64,000 nucleotides of DNA, from contig JAAZAA010000254.1 in NCBI GenBank assembly GCA_012514535.1, positions 1 to 64,000 of the forward strand. Direction: 5' to 3'. This document shows, in pieces, positions 44,782-57,305 of this stretch. The DNA is from Myxococcales bacterium (GTDB lineage: Bacteria > Myxococcota_A > Polyangia > Polyangiales > Polyangiaceae). Within the stretch, counting starts at the first letter, position 1. Each line of letters starts with the position of its first letter. The notes under the pieces are model-generated. The model was not told where the DNA came from. It searched no databases and saw only the letters and a program-made list of their open reading frames with translations. The position numbers and the translations under genes are program-made.

Positions 44782-45419
44782 GTGGAGCAGTCCGTCGGGG
44801 GATGGATGTTGTTCTGCTCGCGAAGCTGGGCCCCGTAGGCGATCGGATCGCCAGGGGGGGTCCAATTCATGTTGGTGACTTCGGACGGCGGCCGGAGGTG
44901 GGGCTCGGGGTTGCGGTGGCAATCCAGGCACCACTCCATGCTCAGCGTTTCCTGCTGATAGACGACCTCCATCCGGTCGACGCGACCATGGCACGAGACG
45001 CAACCCACACCGCGCGTCACGTGAGCGCTGTGGTTGAAGTACGCGTAGTCCGGCAGATCGTGGACCTTCACCCACTGCACCGGCTGCCCCGTCGCTGCGC
45101 TCTCACGAACCGGCAACAACTTCGGGCTCGTGGGATGCACGAGCGTGTGGCAGTTCATGCAGGTCTGCGTGGGCGGGATCGCTGCGAACGCGGCCTGATC
45201 CACGGTGGTGTGGCAGTACCGACAGTCGATCCCGAGCTCGCCGACGTGGAGCTCGTGGCTGTAGGGGACGGGCTGCTTCGGCTGGTACCCCACGTCAGTG
45301 GTCTTGGGCGAGAAGCCGTACCAAACGAAGGCCGTCAGATAGATCGGCGCGCCGCCCAGCGCCGCGCCTGCGATCAGCCGGGTCTTGTTTGCCCAGCGGG
45401 GGAAGACGAACAGCTTCAT
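44769..45419 (-). CDS. actA: Alternative Complex III pentaheme cytochrome c subunit ActA
   Basis: Five CxxCH motifs: CRYCH, CMNCH, CVSCH, CLDCH, CSTCH; N-terminal TM. ATG at 45419. Confidence 0.94.
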   Translation of the reverse strand: MKLFVFPRWANKTRLIAGAALGGAPIYLTAFVWYGFSPKTTDVGYQPKQPVPYSHELHVGELGIDCRYCHTTVDQAAFAAIPPTQTCMNCHTLVHPTSPKLLPVRESAATGQPVQWVKVHDLPDYAYFNHSAHVTRGVGCVSCHGRVDRMEVVYQQETLSMEWCLDCHRNPEPHLRPPSEVTNMNWTPPGDPIAYGAQLREQNNIHPPTDCSTCHR

Positions 45420-45780
45420 CGTTGATGAACCGGGGTGGGGGGACACACCGCGCGAGCGCGCCCGAGTAGCCCAACTTCGGTGAAGGCCGACGACGGCCCG
45501 CCACGACCCGAAATCGGCAGCCTTGCGCGGGGGTCGCTCAAGTGCGGGCGCGTTATGGGGTGAAAGGGAGGAAATGTAAATGAAAACTCCCCCGAAACGG
45601 CCAACCATCCGGCAAGACTGGAAATCTCGACGGTTTCCCTCCTCGAGCTCTCTCCGAGGTGGCTCACACCTCGACCAGGCGCCTCCGCCCGTACCCGAGT
45701 TCTCGGCCACCCCTGACACCTCCGCGCCGGCTCACACCGAGCCCCCCGCGCGCCGCCCCCCTACCGGGCACCGCTCGCCC

Positions 45781-45866
45781 GTCCCCCACCGCGCCGTCCC
45801 CCACCGCGCCGTCGCCCATCGCGCCGTCCCCCACCGCGCCGTCGCCATCGCGCCGTCGCCGCGTCG
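45781..45866. repeat. 15-bp tandem repeat (cccccaccgcgccgt), ~5 copies, intergenic
   Basis: Direct reading of consecutive copies with small variants. Confidence 0.85.
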
Positions 45867-45978
45867 CGCCCGCCGCTCCCACGGGTCACTCCGTGACCGG
45901 GGCCCTCCTCGCTGGCTCATCGTTCGCGACGCGCCCCCTCCCCTGCCCTCCGTCGCGCGACGCACACAAACCGCAAAC

Positions 45979-46006
45979 GGGCCGCACCCCCGAAGGGGCG
46001 CGGCCC
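45979..46006 (-). terminator. Probable intrinsic terminator downstream of the sigma factor gene
   Basis: gggccgc-acccccgaaggggc-gcggccc hairpin. On the minus strand it is followed by GTTTGCGGTTTGTG. Confidence 0.7.
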
Positions 46007-46067
46007 GCGCTGTCGTCCTCGGCGTGACGGTCCGGCTCTCGACCTGCCTCCGCCTCGCCGAAACGGC

Positions 46068-47459
<1,392 letters not shown>

Positions 47460-47586
47460 GGGAGTTCGTTCGGGCTAGGGGTCGAGGTCGCGCTGGCCAG
47501 GTGGCAACACGCCCCCGACCGGACATGAAGAAGAGGTTCGGTGGTGCTGTGCAAATTCAGTGGGGTAACTGCGCTGGGCTCTGATT

Positions 47587-47601
47587 CATTCCTGGGGAAT
47601 G
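47587..47601. promoter_or_regulatory. Palindrome CATTCC-TGG-GGAATG upstream of the sigma gene (candidate operator)
   Basis: Perfect 6-bp arms read directly. A GCAATT/AATTGC inverted repeat follows at 47601-47625. Confidence 0.4.
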
Positions 47602-48192
47602 CAATTTCCATTCCTCTTGAATTGCTTCGGGTTAGCTCGGGGAGGCCGTCGTCACGCCTTGCATTCCTGCAATTCGTGCTAAAACAGTGGAGCCTCGGGG
47701 CCCGCCCCTGGGGCTTGACCCCGTTGTCGGTCCGTTCGGGCCGTGTTTCCCTCCAGGAGAGCCTTTCGAGCTTCAGGTCCCCTGATCCCGATGAGACGCG
47801 AACCATGTACGGCCACGGCGACCGGGCGACCGGACGCTGGTCCCCCGGTGGGATTGCCCCCGGGGTTGCCGACGGGATCGGTTGTCCCCGGAGGTGCGCA
47901 AATTTTGCGAGGCTCCACTTCATTGGATCACGGGAACGCCCTTCGAGGATCTCGATCGCCGCGGTAACCTCCCCTGAGACGATCCAGAGTCCGCGACCGA
48001 TCTCGCGCGTCGCGATTCGAGTCACCGATTCCGGTTGCTCCGAGAGCGAGCTACCTCTGGAAAGAACGGCACCAAAGGTCCGAGCTTGCGCGGAGAGTCC
48101 GCGTCAAACCGAAGGTACGCGCGGAAGAAACTCCGGCGCTCCTTCTATCGTGGGGCCGGGTTGAGAATCGTCAAGTCCCCGAGGGGCTCGGA

Positions 48193-48211
48193 GTGTGGCA
48201 AAATGCCACAC
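48193..48211. promoter_or_regulatory. Inverted repeat GTGTGGC-AAAAT-GCCACAC (operator or short terminator hairpin)
   Basis: Perfect 7-bp arms, 5-nt spacer, 78 bp past the pheS stop. Confidence 0.5.
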
Positions 48212-48288
48212 ATGGGCCGACCCTGTCGCAAAGCGTCCCGCTCCGGGTGGACGAAGGTGGCCCCCACCCGCCCGGGCCCCGAGCTTTG

Positions 48289-49371
<1,083 letters not shown>

Positions 49372-49384
49372 GGCGAGGCGCCGC

Positions 49385-49759
49385 TCACTCCGCCGCGGCC
49401 GGCTCCGCCGCAGCCTGCTTGGCCAGTTCCGTCAGCTTCTTGAAGGCGTCCATGTCGTGGACGGCCATGTCGGCCAGCACCTTGCGGTCCAGGTCGACGC
49501 CCGCGAGGCGCAGCTGGCCCATCAGGCGGGAGTAGGTGGTGCCGTTCTCACGAGCAGCGGCGTTGATCCGCTGAATCCAGAGCGCGCGGAAATCTCGCTT
49601 GCGCAGCTTGCGCCCGACGTAGGCATACTGCCAGCTCTTCCACAGGACGCGGATGGCCTGGCGGATGCGGTTCTTGCGACCGCCCCAGAAGCCCTTGGTT
49701 TGCTTGAGCACCCTTTTGTGGCGACGCCGGGCAAAGGGACCCCTTTTCACGCGTGACAT
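49385..49759 (-). CDS. rplT: 50S ribosomal protein L20
   Basis: MSRVKRGPFARRRHKRVLKQTKGFWGGRKNRIRQA...RDFRALWIQRINAAAR. Confidence 0.97.
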   Translation of the reverse strand: MSRVKRGPFARRRHKRVLKQTKGFWGGRKNRIRQAIRVLWKSWQYAYVGRKLRKRDFRALWIQRINAAARENGTTYSRLMGQLRLAGVDLDRKVLADMAVHDMDAFKKLTELAKQAAAEPAAAE

Positions 49760-49785
49760 GGGTCGTTCTCCTGATCCCTACTCGC

Positions 49786-49983
49786 TCACCCGTAGGGGAG
49801 CAGAATCTTCACTCGCTTTTCCATCTCGGGCGCGACCATGTCGTTGTCGCGCAGCCGCCGACGTTGCTTGCGGCTCTTCCCCATGAAGCAGTGCTGGCCG
49901 CCCATCTTCGGGCGGCGCACCCTCCCCTTACCGGTGATCTTGAAGCGCTTTGCAGCAGCGCGGTTCGTCTTCATTTTGGGCAT
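49786..49983 (-). CDS. rpmI: 50S ribosomal protein L35
   Basis: MPKMKTNRAAAKRFKITGKGRVRRPKMGGQHCFMGKSRKQRRRL. Confidence 0.96.
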   Translation of the reverse strand: MPKMKTNRAAAKRFKITGKGRVRRPKMGGQHCFMGKSRKQRRRLRDNDMVAPEMEKRVKILLPYG

Positions 49984-50226
49984 GGGACGTTCTCCAGCGG
50001 GGCGCCGTGGGGGCGGGACTTATGACGGAAGGGAGCGGCCACGTCAAGTGGTTTGCCCGCGCCAGCGCCGTCACCCCGTGGACCGCGCCGATCCGGCTGG
50101 TTCCGGGGCGGCGTCGTGGGGCCTCGAAGACCCCTCCGGTGGGCCCTCGGAGGGCGCCGGGAGCTGCCGGCCGCGCCGCTCGTTTTGGGGGCTAGTTTAT
50201 CTCTTGGCTGTGCTAAGGGCCGTGCC

Positions 50227-53200
50227 GTGCCGCGCCGCGAAGACATCGAAAAAATCCTGCTGATTGGCTCAGGGCCCATCGTCATCGGACAGGCCTGTGA
50301 GTTCGACTACTCCGGGACCCAGGGGGCGAAAGCCTTGCGGGACCTGGGCTACGACGTCGTGCTCGTCAACTCGAACCCGGCCACGATCATGACGGATCCG
50401 GAGCTCGTGCGACGGACCTACATCGAGCCCCTCGACGTTCCCCACCTCACCGCCATCATCGAGCGGGAGCGCCCGGACGCGCTCCTGCCCACGCTCGGGG
50501 GCCAGACGGCCCTCAACCTCGCCCTGGAGCTGCACGGCAGCGGGGTCCTGTCGAAGTACGGGGTCCAGCTCATCGGCGCCCAGGTCGACGCCATCCGCAA
50601 GGCCGAGGATCGGCTCCTGTTCAAGGAGGCCATGGCCCGCGTCGGCCTCGAGTCGCCGCGCTCCGGGTATGCGCGCTCCCTCGAGGACGCCCGCGAGATC
50701 GTGAAGGAGACGGGCTACCCCGTCATCCTGCGCCCGAGCTTCACCCTCGGTGGTCAGGGCGGCGCGATCGTCGAGACGCCCGCGGAGTTCGAACGCAAGG
50801 TGCTCTGGGCCCTCAGCCAGTCGCCGACCCACGAGGTGCTCGTGGAGGAGAGCATCCTCGGGTGGAAGGAGTACGAGCTCGAGGTCATCCGGGACAAGAA
50901 CGACAACTTCATCGTCATCTGCTCGATCGAGAACATCGATCCGATGGGCGTGCACACGGGTGACTCCATCACCGTGGCGCCCGCGATGACGCTGACGGAT
51001 CGCGAGTACCAGCGCCTCCGCGATCAGGCGCGCACCGTGATGCTCGAGATCGGAGTGGAGACCGGCGGATCGAACGTGCAGTTCGCCGTCGATCCGAAGA
51101 CGGGCCGCGTCCTCGTCATCGAGATGAACCCGCGCGTGTCGCGCTCGAGCGCCCTCGCCTCCAAGGCGACCGGTTACCCGATCGCGAAGATCGCCGCGAT
51201 GCTCGCCGTCGGTCTCACCCTCGACGAGCTCGAGAACGACATCACGAAGACGAGCGCCGCCTTCGAGCCGACCATCGACTACACCGTCGTGAAGGGGCCG
51301 CGGTTCGCCTTCGAGAAGTTTCCCGGCGCCGACGACACGCTGGGCACCCAGATGAAGAGCGTCGGCGAGGTGATGAGCATCGGCCGCACGTTCCCGGAGG
51401 CCCTGCAGAAGGCTGCGCGCTCCCTGGAGACGGGCAAGGCCGGCTTCGTCAGCCTGCGGGACCGCGTGGACTATCGCGTGCTCGCACAGCGCCAAGAGGA
51501 TCTGCGCGACCTCGCCTTCGACGCCCCTCCCGCGACCAAGCCGCGCCCGACCCTGCCGCCGCCGAGCCCCGAGGAGCTGAAGGCCGCGCTGCGCCAGGTG
51601 ATCAAGCGCCCGGTGGCGGACCGCCTGTTCTACGTGGGCGACGCCCTGCGCGCGGGGATCTCCCCGGAGGAAGTGCACGAGATCACCAAGATCGATCCGT
51701 GGTGGCTCTCGCAGATGATGCGCATCATCGAGCACGAGACGCGGCTGCGCCAGGCCTCCGAGCTCACCCGTGAGCTGCTCTGGGAGAGCAAGCGCCTCGG
51801 CTTCAGCGACGCGCAGATCGCCGAGCTGCGCGGTCAGACCCAGGACGACATCCTGGCGCTCCGCAAGCAAAAGGGGCTCAACGTGGTGTACGGCCGCGTG
51901 GACACCTGCGCCGCGGAGTTCCCCGCCTACACGCCCTACCTCTACTCGACCTACGAGACCCACACCGAGAGCGACGTCAGCGATCGCAAGAAGGTGATCA
52001 TCCTCGGCGGCGGTCCGAACCGCATCGGGCAGGGCATCGAGTTCGACTACTGCTGCTGCCACGCGGTGTTCGCCCTGCGCGAGCTCGGGATCGAGACCAT
52101 CATGGTCAACTGCAACCCCGAGACCGTCTCGACGGACTACGACACCGCCGACCGCCTCTACTTCGAGCCCCTCACCCTCGAGGACGTCCTCGCCATCTGC
52201 GAGGAAGAACAGCGGAAGGGCGAGGTGCTCGGCGTGATCGTGCAGTTCGGCGGGCAGACGCCCCTGAAGCTCGCGGTGCCCCTCGAGAAGCGCGGCATCA
52301 AGCTGCTCGGCACGCCGGCGGACGCCATCGATCGCGCCGAGGATCGCGAGCGCTTCGACGCGCTCTTGAGCAAGCTCGGCCTCGAGCGCCCCCTGGCCGG
52401 CATCGCCAAGGACCCCGCCGAAGCTCTCGCCGTCGCGCGGAACATCGGCTTCCCCGTGCTCGTGCGCCCGTCCTACGTGCTCGGCGGGCGCGCCATGATG
52501 ATCTGCGCCAACGAGGACGAGCTGATCGACTACGTGGGCGTCGCCGTGGACGCGGCCCGCGACGAGGGCCTCGAGCCCACGCTGCTCATCGATCAGTACT
52601 TGAAGAACGCCACCGAGGTCGACGTCGACTGCATCTCCGACGGCCGCCGCGCGGTCATCGGCGGCGTCATGCAGCACGTGGAGGAGGCTGGCGTGCACTC
52701 CGGCGACTCGACGAGCGTGCTGCCTCCGCACACCTTGGATCCCGAGGTCATCGCCGAGATCGAGTCCCACACGCGGGCCTTGGCCGTCGAGCTCGGCGTC
52801 GTCGGCCTGATGAACGTGCAGTTCGCGATCAAGGATCGCCGCGTGTACGTGATCGAGGTGAACCCGCGCGCGTCCCGCACGGTGCCCTTCGTCTCGAAGG
52901 CCACGGGGCGGCCGCTGGCGAAGCTCGCCGCGCAGCTCATGGTCGGCAAGACCCTGGACGAGCTCGGCGTGTACGATCAGCCTCTGCCGACCCACGTCGC
53001 GGTCAAGGAGTCCGTGTTCCCCTTCAACAAGTTCCCTGGGGTGGACACGATCCTGGGACCGGAGATGCGCTCGACCGGCGAGGTCATGGGCGTCTCCCTC
53101 AGCGTCGCGCTGGCCTTCGGCAAGGCCATCTCCGCCGCGGGGGCGCGGCTCCCCAGCGCCGGGTGCGCCTTCATCAGCGTGCAGCCCGAGGACAAGCAGC

Positions 53201-53583
53201 TCGCCTGTCTGCTGGCCCGCCGGCTGCGCAACCTCGGCTTCTCGATCCTCGCCACCCACGGCACCGCGGAGGCGCTCGCTCGCGCGCACGTCCCCGCCGA
53301 GCGCGTGAACAAGGTCGCCGAGGGCTCACCGCACATCGTGGACGCGATCCGCGACGGGCGGGTGCAGCTCGTGATCAACACGACCCACGGCGCGAAGGCG
53401 ATCCGGGACAGCTACTCGATCCGCCGCAACACCCTGCAGATGGGTATCCCCTACTTCACGACCGTGTCGGCCGCGGTCGCGGCGGTGGACGCCCTCGAGG
53501 CGAACGCCGTCTTGGCGGAAGGCCAGGTCTCCGGGGTGCGCAGCATCCAGGAGTGGCACGCGCGGATGCTCCAGTCCCAGTGA
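50227..53583 (+). CDS. carB: Carbamoyl-phosphate synthase large subunit
   Basis: [35 protein letters not shown], two ATP-grasp halves, MGS-like C-terminus. GTG start inferred at 50227. Confidence 0.97.
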   Translation: MPRREDIEKILLIGSGPIVIGQACEFDYSGTQGAKALRDLGYDVVLVNSNPATIMTDPELVRRTYIEPLDVPHLTAIIERERPDALLPTLGGQTALNLALELHGSGVLSKYGVQLIGAQVDAIRKAEDRLLFKEAMARVGLESPRSGYARSLEDAREIVKETGYPVILRPSFTLGGQGGAIVETPAEFERKVLWALSQSPTHEVLVEESILGWKEYELEVIRDKNDNFIVICSIENIDPMGVHTGDSITVAPAMTLTDREYQRLRDQARTVMLEIGVETGGSNVQFAVDPKTGRVLVIEMNPRVSRSSALASKATGYPIAKIAAMLAVGLTLDELENDITKTSAAFEPTIDYTVVKGPRFAFEKFPGADDTLGTQMKSVGEVMSIGRTFPEALQKAARSLETGKAGFVSLRDRVDYRVLAQRQEDLRDLAFDAPPATKPRPTLPPPSPEELKAALRQVIKRPVADRLFYVGDALRAGISPEEVHEITKIDPWWLSQMMRIIEHETRLRQASELTRELLWESKRLGFSDAQIAELRGQTQDDILALRKQKGLNVVYGRVDTCAAEFPAYTPYLYSTYETHTESDVSDRKKVIILGGGPNRIGQGIEFDYCCCHAVFALRELGIETIMVNCNPETVSTDYDTADRLYFEPLTLEDVLAICEEEQRKGEVLGVIVQFGGQTPLKLAVPLEKRGIKLLGTPADAIDRAEDRERFDALLSKLGLERPLAGIAKDPAEALAVARNIGFPVLVRPSYVLGGRAMMICANEDELIDYVGVAVDAARDEGLEPTLLIDQYLKNATEVDVDCISDGRRAVIGGVMQHVEEAGVHSGDSTSVLPPHTLDPEVIAEIESHTRALAVELGVVGLMNVQFAIKDRRVYVIEVNPRASRTVPFVSKATGRPLAKLAAQLMVGKTLDELGVYDQPLPTHVAVKESVFPFNKFPGVDTILGPEMRSTGEVMGVSLSVALAFGKAISAAGARLPSAGCAFISVQPEDKQLACLLARRLRNLGFSILATHGTAEALARAHVPAERVNKVAEGSPHIVDAIRDGRVQLVINTTHGAKAIRDSYSIRRNTLQMGIPYFTTVSAAVAAVDALEANAVLAEGQVSGVRSIQEWHARMLQSQ

Positions 53584-53707
53584 GGGGCACGGAGTGTTGG
53601 GTCGTCGCCGGACCACGCGGCGACGACCCCTCTGGCGCCGCCCGAGCGGCGCCAACGCATCCCCCTGCCCGCAGCGACGGCGCGCCTGGCGCGCCGTCGC
53701 GCTTCCA

Positions 53708-54439
53708 TCAAGCGCCGTAGCGCCCGGTGACGCGCCGATACACCTCGGCGAAGGCGACGACGATCGCCGGCAGCACCACGAACAAGCCCACGTAGCACGC
53801 GCACAGGCCCGCGATGCTCAGGAGCCCGGAGACCAGGAAGAAGAGGAGGAGCGAGACCTTGTGTCCTTGCATCGCCTCCCAGCTCTCGCGCAGGCTCTCC
53901 ATCACGCCGACGTCCGTGTCCGCGATGAGCGCGCCCACCAAGCCCCAGCCCAGGAGGAGGATGATGCCGGGGATGATCAACAGGAGCATGCCCAACAGGC
54001 CCCCGAGATAGACGAGCATCATCGCGCCGAGCATCGGCAGCATCCGGTCCCCGCCGCTGAAGAAGAGCCCGAAGTCGAACTCCTCGTCGCGGGCGGCGGC
54101 GAGCGCCACGCGCAGCTGCCCCACCCCCGCATAGGCGCCCACGATCATCGATCCCAGGAGGCTCACCACCTGGATCACCCAAAAGACCGGTGTGGTCTCG
54201 GACACGACGCCGGCGAGGGAGAGGACGAGGGGGAGCTGTCCGGGCAGCTGGGCCAGTAGATTGATGAGGAAGAAGCCTCCGATGAGCTCGAGGGGCCGCT
54301 TGCGGACGGCGGCGAACCCGACGTTCAACACCTCACTGATGGTCCAGGGCATCGGCGCTCCCCGGGGAGCGCCCGCCATCGCCGCTCCGGCGAGCCCAGG
54401 ATCCTGCGTCGGGGGTGCGTAGGGGTTGTACCCTGTCAT
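53708..54439 (-). CDS. Integral membrane protein of unknown function
   Basis: Several TM helices (LLGMLLLIIPGIILLLGWGLVGALIADT); Pro-rich N-terminus MTGYNPYAPPTQ. Confidence 0.75.
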   Translation of the reverse strand: MTGYNPYAPPTQDPGLAGAAMAGAPRGAPMPWTISEVLNVGFAAVRKRPLELIGGFFLINLLAQLPGQLPLVLSLAGVVSETTPVFWVIQVVSLLGSMIVGAYAGVGQLRVALAAARDEEFDFGLFFSGGDRMLPMLGAMMLVYLGGLLGMLLLIIPGIILLLGWGLVGALIADTDVGVMESLRESWEAMQGHKVSLLLFFLVSGLLSIAGLCACYVGLFVVLPAIVVAFAEVYRRVTGRYGA

Positions 54440-54505
54440 TCGTTCGATCGTTCAGGGGCGGAGCTCCTTGTCAAGGCTGGGTTCCCACTCGCATGATGGC
54501 GCTCG

Positions 54506-55396
54506 ATGCTGGGTGTGCAGGGAGCTGGCGGCTCGTCGGGATCTCTCGATGAGCCTCCTCGAGAGCCCATCGACGGCCCGACGAGCGGCGCCGTCGACGA
54601 GCTCGGTGGCGGACCCCTCGACACGACCGTCGAGGTGGAGACCCCCGAGCACGTGCGCTTCCGCTACCAGATCGCGGGGCCCGCCCGGCGCGCCGCGGCC
54701 TATCTCGTCGACTTCCTGGTGCGGGGGCTCGTGGTGCTGGCCCTGGTCATCGTGATCGGGCTGGGCTCCTTCTCGGGGTTCTGGGACGTGAGCGGGTTCG
54801 AACTGGGAGCCGTGCTCGTCGTCTATTTCGCCGTCGAGTGGGGCTACTACGTAGTGAGTGAGCTCCTGATGAACGGGGCGAGCATCGGCAAGCGCGCCCT
54901 GCGGCTGCGCGTCGTGCAGGCGGACGGGCTGCCCATCACCTTCACGGACAGCTTCCTGCGCAACCTCGTGCGCGCCGCCGATCTGCTCCCGACCTTCTAC
55001 GCCTTCGGTCTGATCTCGATGGTGCTCGACTCCCGGTTCCGGAGGCTCGGCGATCTGGTCGCGGGGACCATCGTCGTACACGAGCCCCCCACGACCTTGC
55101 GCGCCATGCGCAGGATGGGCGCTCCCGGCGCGGCCTCCGGCGAGCCGACGGGCGCCGTGCTCGAGGAAGCCCGGAGGCTCCCGCCGCGCGCCCCGATGAG
55201 CCGTGAGGAGCGACGCGCCCTCGCCCTGTTCGCGCGGCGGCGCCCCTTGTTGAGTCCCCAGCGGGCGGAGGAGCTCGCCGAGATCGTCGCGCCGGCCTTC
55301 GCCGAACGGCTCGGCGTACGCTACGGGAGCGCGGCGGCCTTCCTGGAGGCGCTGCATCGGCAGGTGAGCGCCCAAGGCACGACGGCGAGCCGATGA
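54506..55396 (+). CDS. RDD family membrane protein
   Basis: VRFRYQIAGPARRAAAYLVDFLVRGLVVLALV and GASIGKRALRLRVVQADGLPITFTDSFLRNLVRAAD. Confidence 0.88.
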   Translation: MLGVQGAGGSSGSLDEPPREPIDGPTSGAVDELGGGPLDTTVEVETPEHVRFRYQIAGPARRAAAYLVDFLVRGLVVLALVIVIGLGSFSGFWDVSGFELGAVLVVYFAVEWGYYVVSELLMNGASIGKRALRLRVVQADGLPITFTDSFLRNLVRAADLLPTFYAFGLISMVLDSRFRRLGDLVAGTIVVHEPPTTLRAMRRMGAPGAASGEPTGAVLEEARRLPPRAPMSREERRALALFARRRPLLSPQRAEELAEIVAPAFAERLGVRYGSAAAFLEALHRQVSAQGTTASR

Positions 55397-56523
55397 CCCC
55401 GCTGACCTCTCCACCCGCGCCTTCGAGGCACGCCGCGGCCGTCCCGTTGCTCGACGCCGTCGAGCGGTTCCTGGAGCTCCGGCGGGGGAGCTGGGACGAA
55501 CTCTCCGCGCTGCTGACCAAACAGTCCCACCTCCACAAGCTCGAGCCGGACCAGATCGCCCGGGTCGCGGCCCTCTATCGGGAGGTGTGCACGGACCGCA
55601 TGCGAGCCGACTACCTGGGCTGTCCGCCGGAGGTGACGAGCTTCCTCGACCAGCTGGTAGCCCGAGCGCACAACGCCCTCTACTCGTCCCGCCGCTTCTC
55701 CCTACGACGCGCCTTCGAGTTTGCGGTGTTCGACTTTCCGCGCGCCCTCCGACGCAACCGCGGCCCGTTCCTCTGGGCGAACTTGCTGTTTTGGGGGCCC
55801 TTCGTCCTCGGCCTGGTGGGCTCGATCGGCTCGCAGCAGTTCGCGATGAACATCCTGCCCGCCCAGCTGCTCGAGTCCATGGCGGAGGCCTACTCGAAGG
55901 GGTTCGCGGAGGGACGGGACGGGGCGACGAACTCCGCCATGGCGGGCTTCTACGTCTACAACAACGTCGGCATCGCCTTCCGCTGCTTCGCCACGGGCAT
56001 CCTCTTCGGCGTCGGGAGCGTGTTCTTCCTCCTCTACAACGGGCTGGTGACCGGGGCGGTGATGGGCCACGTGATCCGCACCGGCGGCGGTCCCAACATC
56101 CTCACCTTCGTCGCCGGGCACGCGCCGCTCGAGCTCACGGCCATCGTGATCTCGGGGGCCGCCGGGCTGCAGATGGGGCGCGCCCTCGTCGCCACCGGCG
56201 GGCTGACACGCCTCGGCTCCCTGTGGGTGGCCCGTCATGATCTCGCGGCGCAGGTCGTCGGCGCGGCGTGGATGCTCTTGGGCGCCGCCGCCATCGAGGG
56301 GTTCTGGTCGCCTTCGTCCGTGAGCCCGCCCATCAAGTGGGCCTTCGGGGGCGTGCTCACGTGCCTGGTCGTCCTGTACTTGGCGCTCGCGGGTCGACGG
56401 CGCGCTGTCACGCCCCACTCAGCCAAGCCGGGCGCTGCCGTGCCGGGCGCTGCCGTGCCGGGCGCTGCCGTACCGGGCGCTGCGCCGGGCCAGCCCTCCG
56501 TGCGTCCTCCGGAGGGACCATGA
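55393..56523 (+). CDS. SpoIIM/DUF95-like membrane protein with C-terminal GAAVP repeats
   Basis: FLELRRGSWDELSALL, FYVYNNVGIAFRCFATGILFGVGSVFFLLYNGLVTGAVMGH, APLELTAIVISGAAGLQMGRALV. ATGA overlap with RDD gene. Confidence 0.87.
   Translation: MTPLTSPPAPSRHAAAVPLLDAVERFLELRRGSWDELSALLTKQSHLHKLEPDQIARVAALYREVCTDRMRADYLGCPPEVTSFLDQLVARAHNALYSSRRFSLRRAFEFAVFDFPRALRRNRGPFLWANLLFWGPFVLGLVGSIGSQQFAMNILPAQLLESMAEAYSKGFAEGRDGATNSAMAGFYVYNNVGIAFRCFATGILFGVGSVFFLLYNGLVTGAVMGHVIRTGGGPNILTFVAGHAPLELTAIVISGAAGLQMGRALVATGGLTRLGSLWVARHDLAAQVVGAAWMLLGAAAIEGFWSPSSVSPPIKWAFGGVLTCLVVLYLALAGRRRAVTPHSAKPGAAVPGAAVPGAAVPGAAPGQPSVRPPEGP
56428..56489. repeat. 15-bp coding tandem repeat (gggcgctgccgtgcc), ~4 copies
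   Basis: Encodes GAAVPGAAVPGAAVPGAAPG. Confidence 0.9.
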
Positions 56524-57305
56524 ACCTGAGCTCCGCGGCCATCGTGCTCCGGGAACGCACGGCCCTCGAGGTGATCGACCTCAGCCTGCGGTTCGTGCGC
56601 TCGCTGGCGCCCCTCGCCTACCTGCGGCTCGGCGCCGTCGTCCTGCTCCCGATCTTCGCGGGCTGCCTGCTGCTCCGCTACGTCGCCGACGTCGGGTGGG
56701 CCTGGATCTGGTTGATCGCGTGGTGCGCCGCGACCGTCGCCCAGGGTCCCTTCACGCTCCTGGCCGGGCGTCTGCTGTTCGCCGACGAGGTCCGCGCCCG
56801 CTCGATCCTCGTCGACGCCCTGCGCCGCGCGTTCCCCTACGCCGTCCTGCTGACGCTGCGCGCGCTGCTGTTCCTGCTCTCGACCGTCATCGTCATCGGC
56901 CCGCTCCTGGTGTGGTCACAAACCGCTTACGTCCATGAGATCCTGTACCTGGAGAACGCGACCGTGAGGACGGCGCTCGGACGCAGCAGCCGCTTCGTGC
57001 GCGGGCGGAGCGGTTCGAGCATGGAAATGTTGCTGCTCTTGTTCTGCGGGATCTTCGTCTCCATCGTGCTCGCGGAGGTGCTCGGACTCATGCTCGTGCG
57101 CTACGTCCTCGAGATCGCCCTCCCCGTGGAGACGGTCGCGGACAACGGCGGTTCCCCCTTCGCGCTCGCCGGTTTGCTGTTCGCGGTGCCCTTCATCAGC
57201 GCGCAGCGCTTCTTGTTCTACGTCAACGAGCGCACGCTGCGGGACGGCTGGGACGTGCAGGTGCGCTTCCTCGGGCTGCGGGAGGAGCTGGGACGACGTG
57301 CTTAG
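56520..57305 (+). CDS. Integral membrane protein of the RDD/MoxR operon
   Basis: Start ATG overlaps the upstream stop (ATGA); several TM helices. Confidence 0.8.
   Translation: MNLSSAAIVLRERTALEVIDLSLRFVRSLAPLAYLRLGAVVLLPIFAGCLLLRYVADVGWAWIWLIAWCAATVAQGPFTLLAGRLLFADEVRARSILVDALRRAFPYAVLLTLRALLFLLSTVIVIGPLLVWSQTAYVHEILYLENATVRTALGRSSRFVRGRSGSSMEMLLLLFCGIFVSIVLAEVLGLMLVRYVLEIALPVETVADNGGSPFALAGLLFAVPFISAQRFLFYVNERTLRDGWDVQVRFLGLREELGRRA

Noticed and set aside
45664-45882. Small minus-strand ORF with [10 protein letters not shown] pentapeptide repeats
   Set aside because: The pattern arises from the intergenic 15-bp repeat; no flanking domain and equally repetitive frames on the other strand.
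47541-48164. 207-aa plus-strand ORF in the sigma-pheS gap
   Set aside because: Composition (S/R/P-rich, no domain) and isolation suggest chance openness; treated as non-coding.
50269-53289. 1006-aa minus-strand ORF opposite carB
   Set aside because: Shadow ORF in GC-rich sequence; carB is certain.
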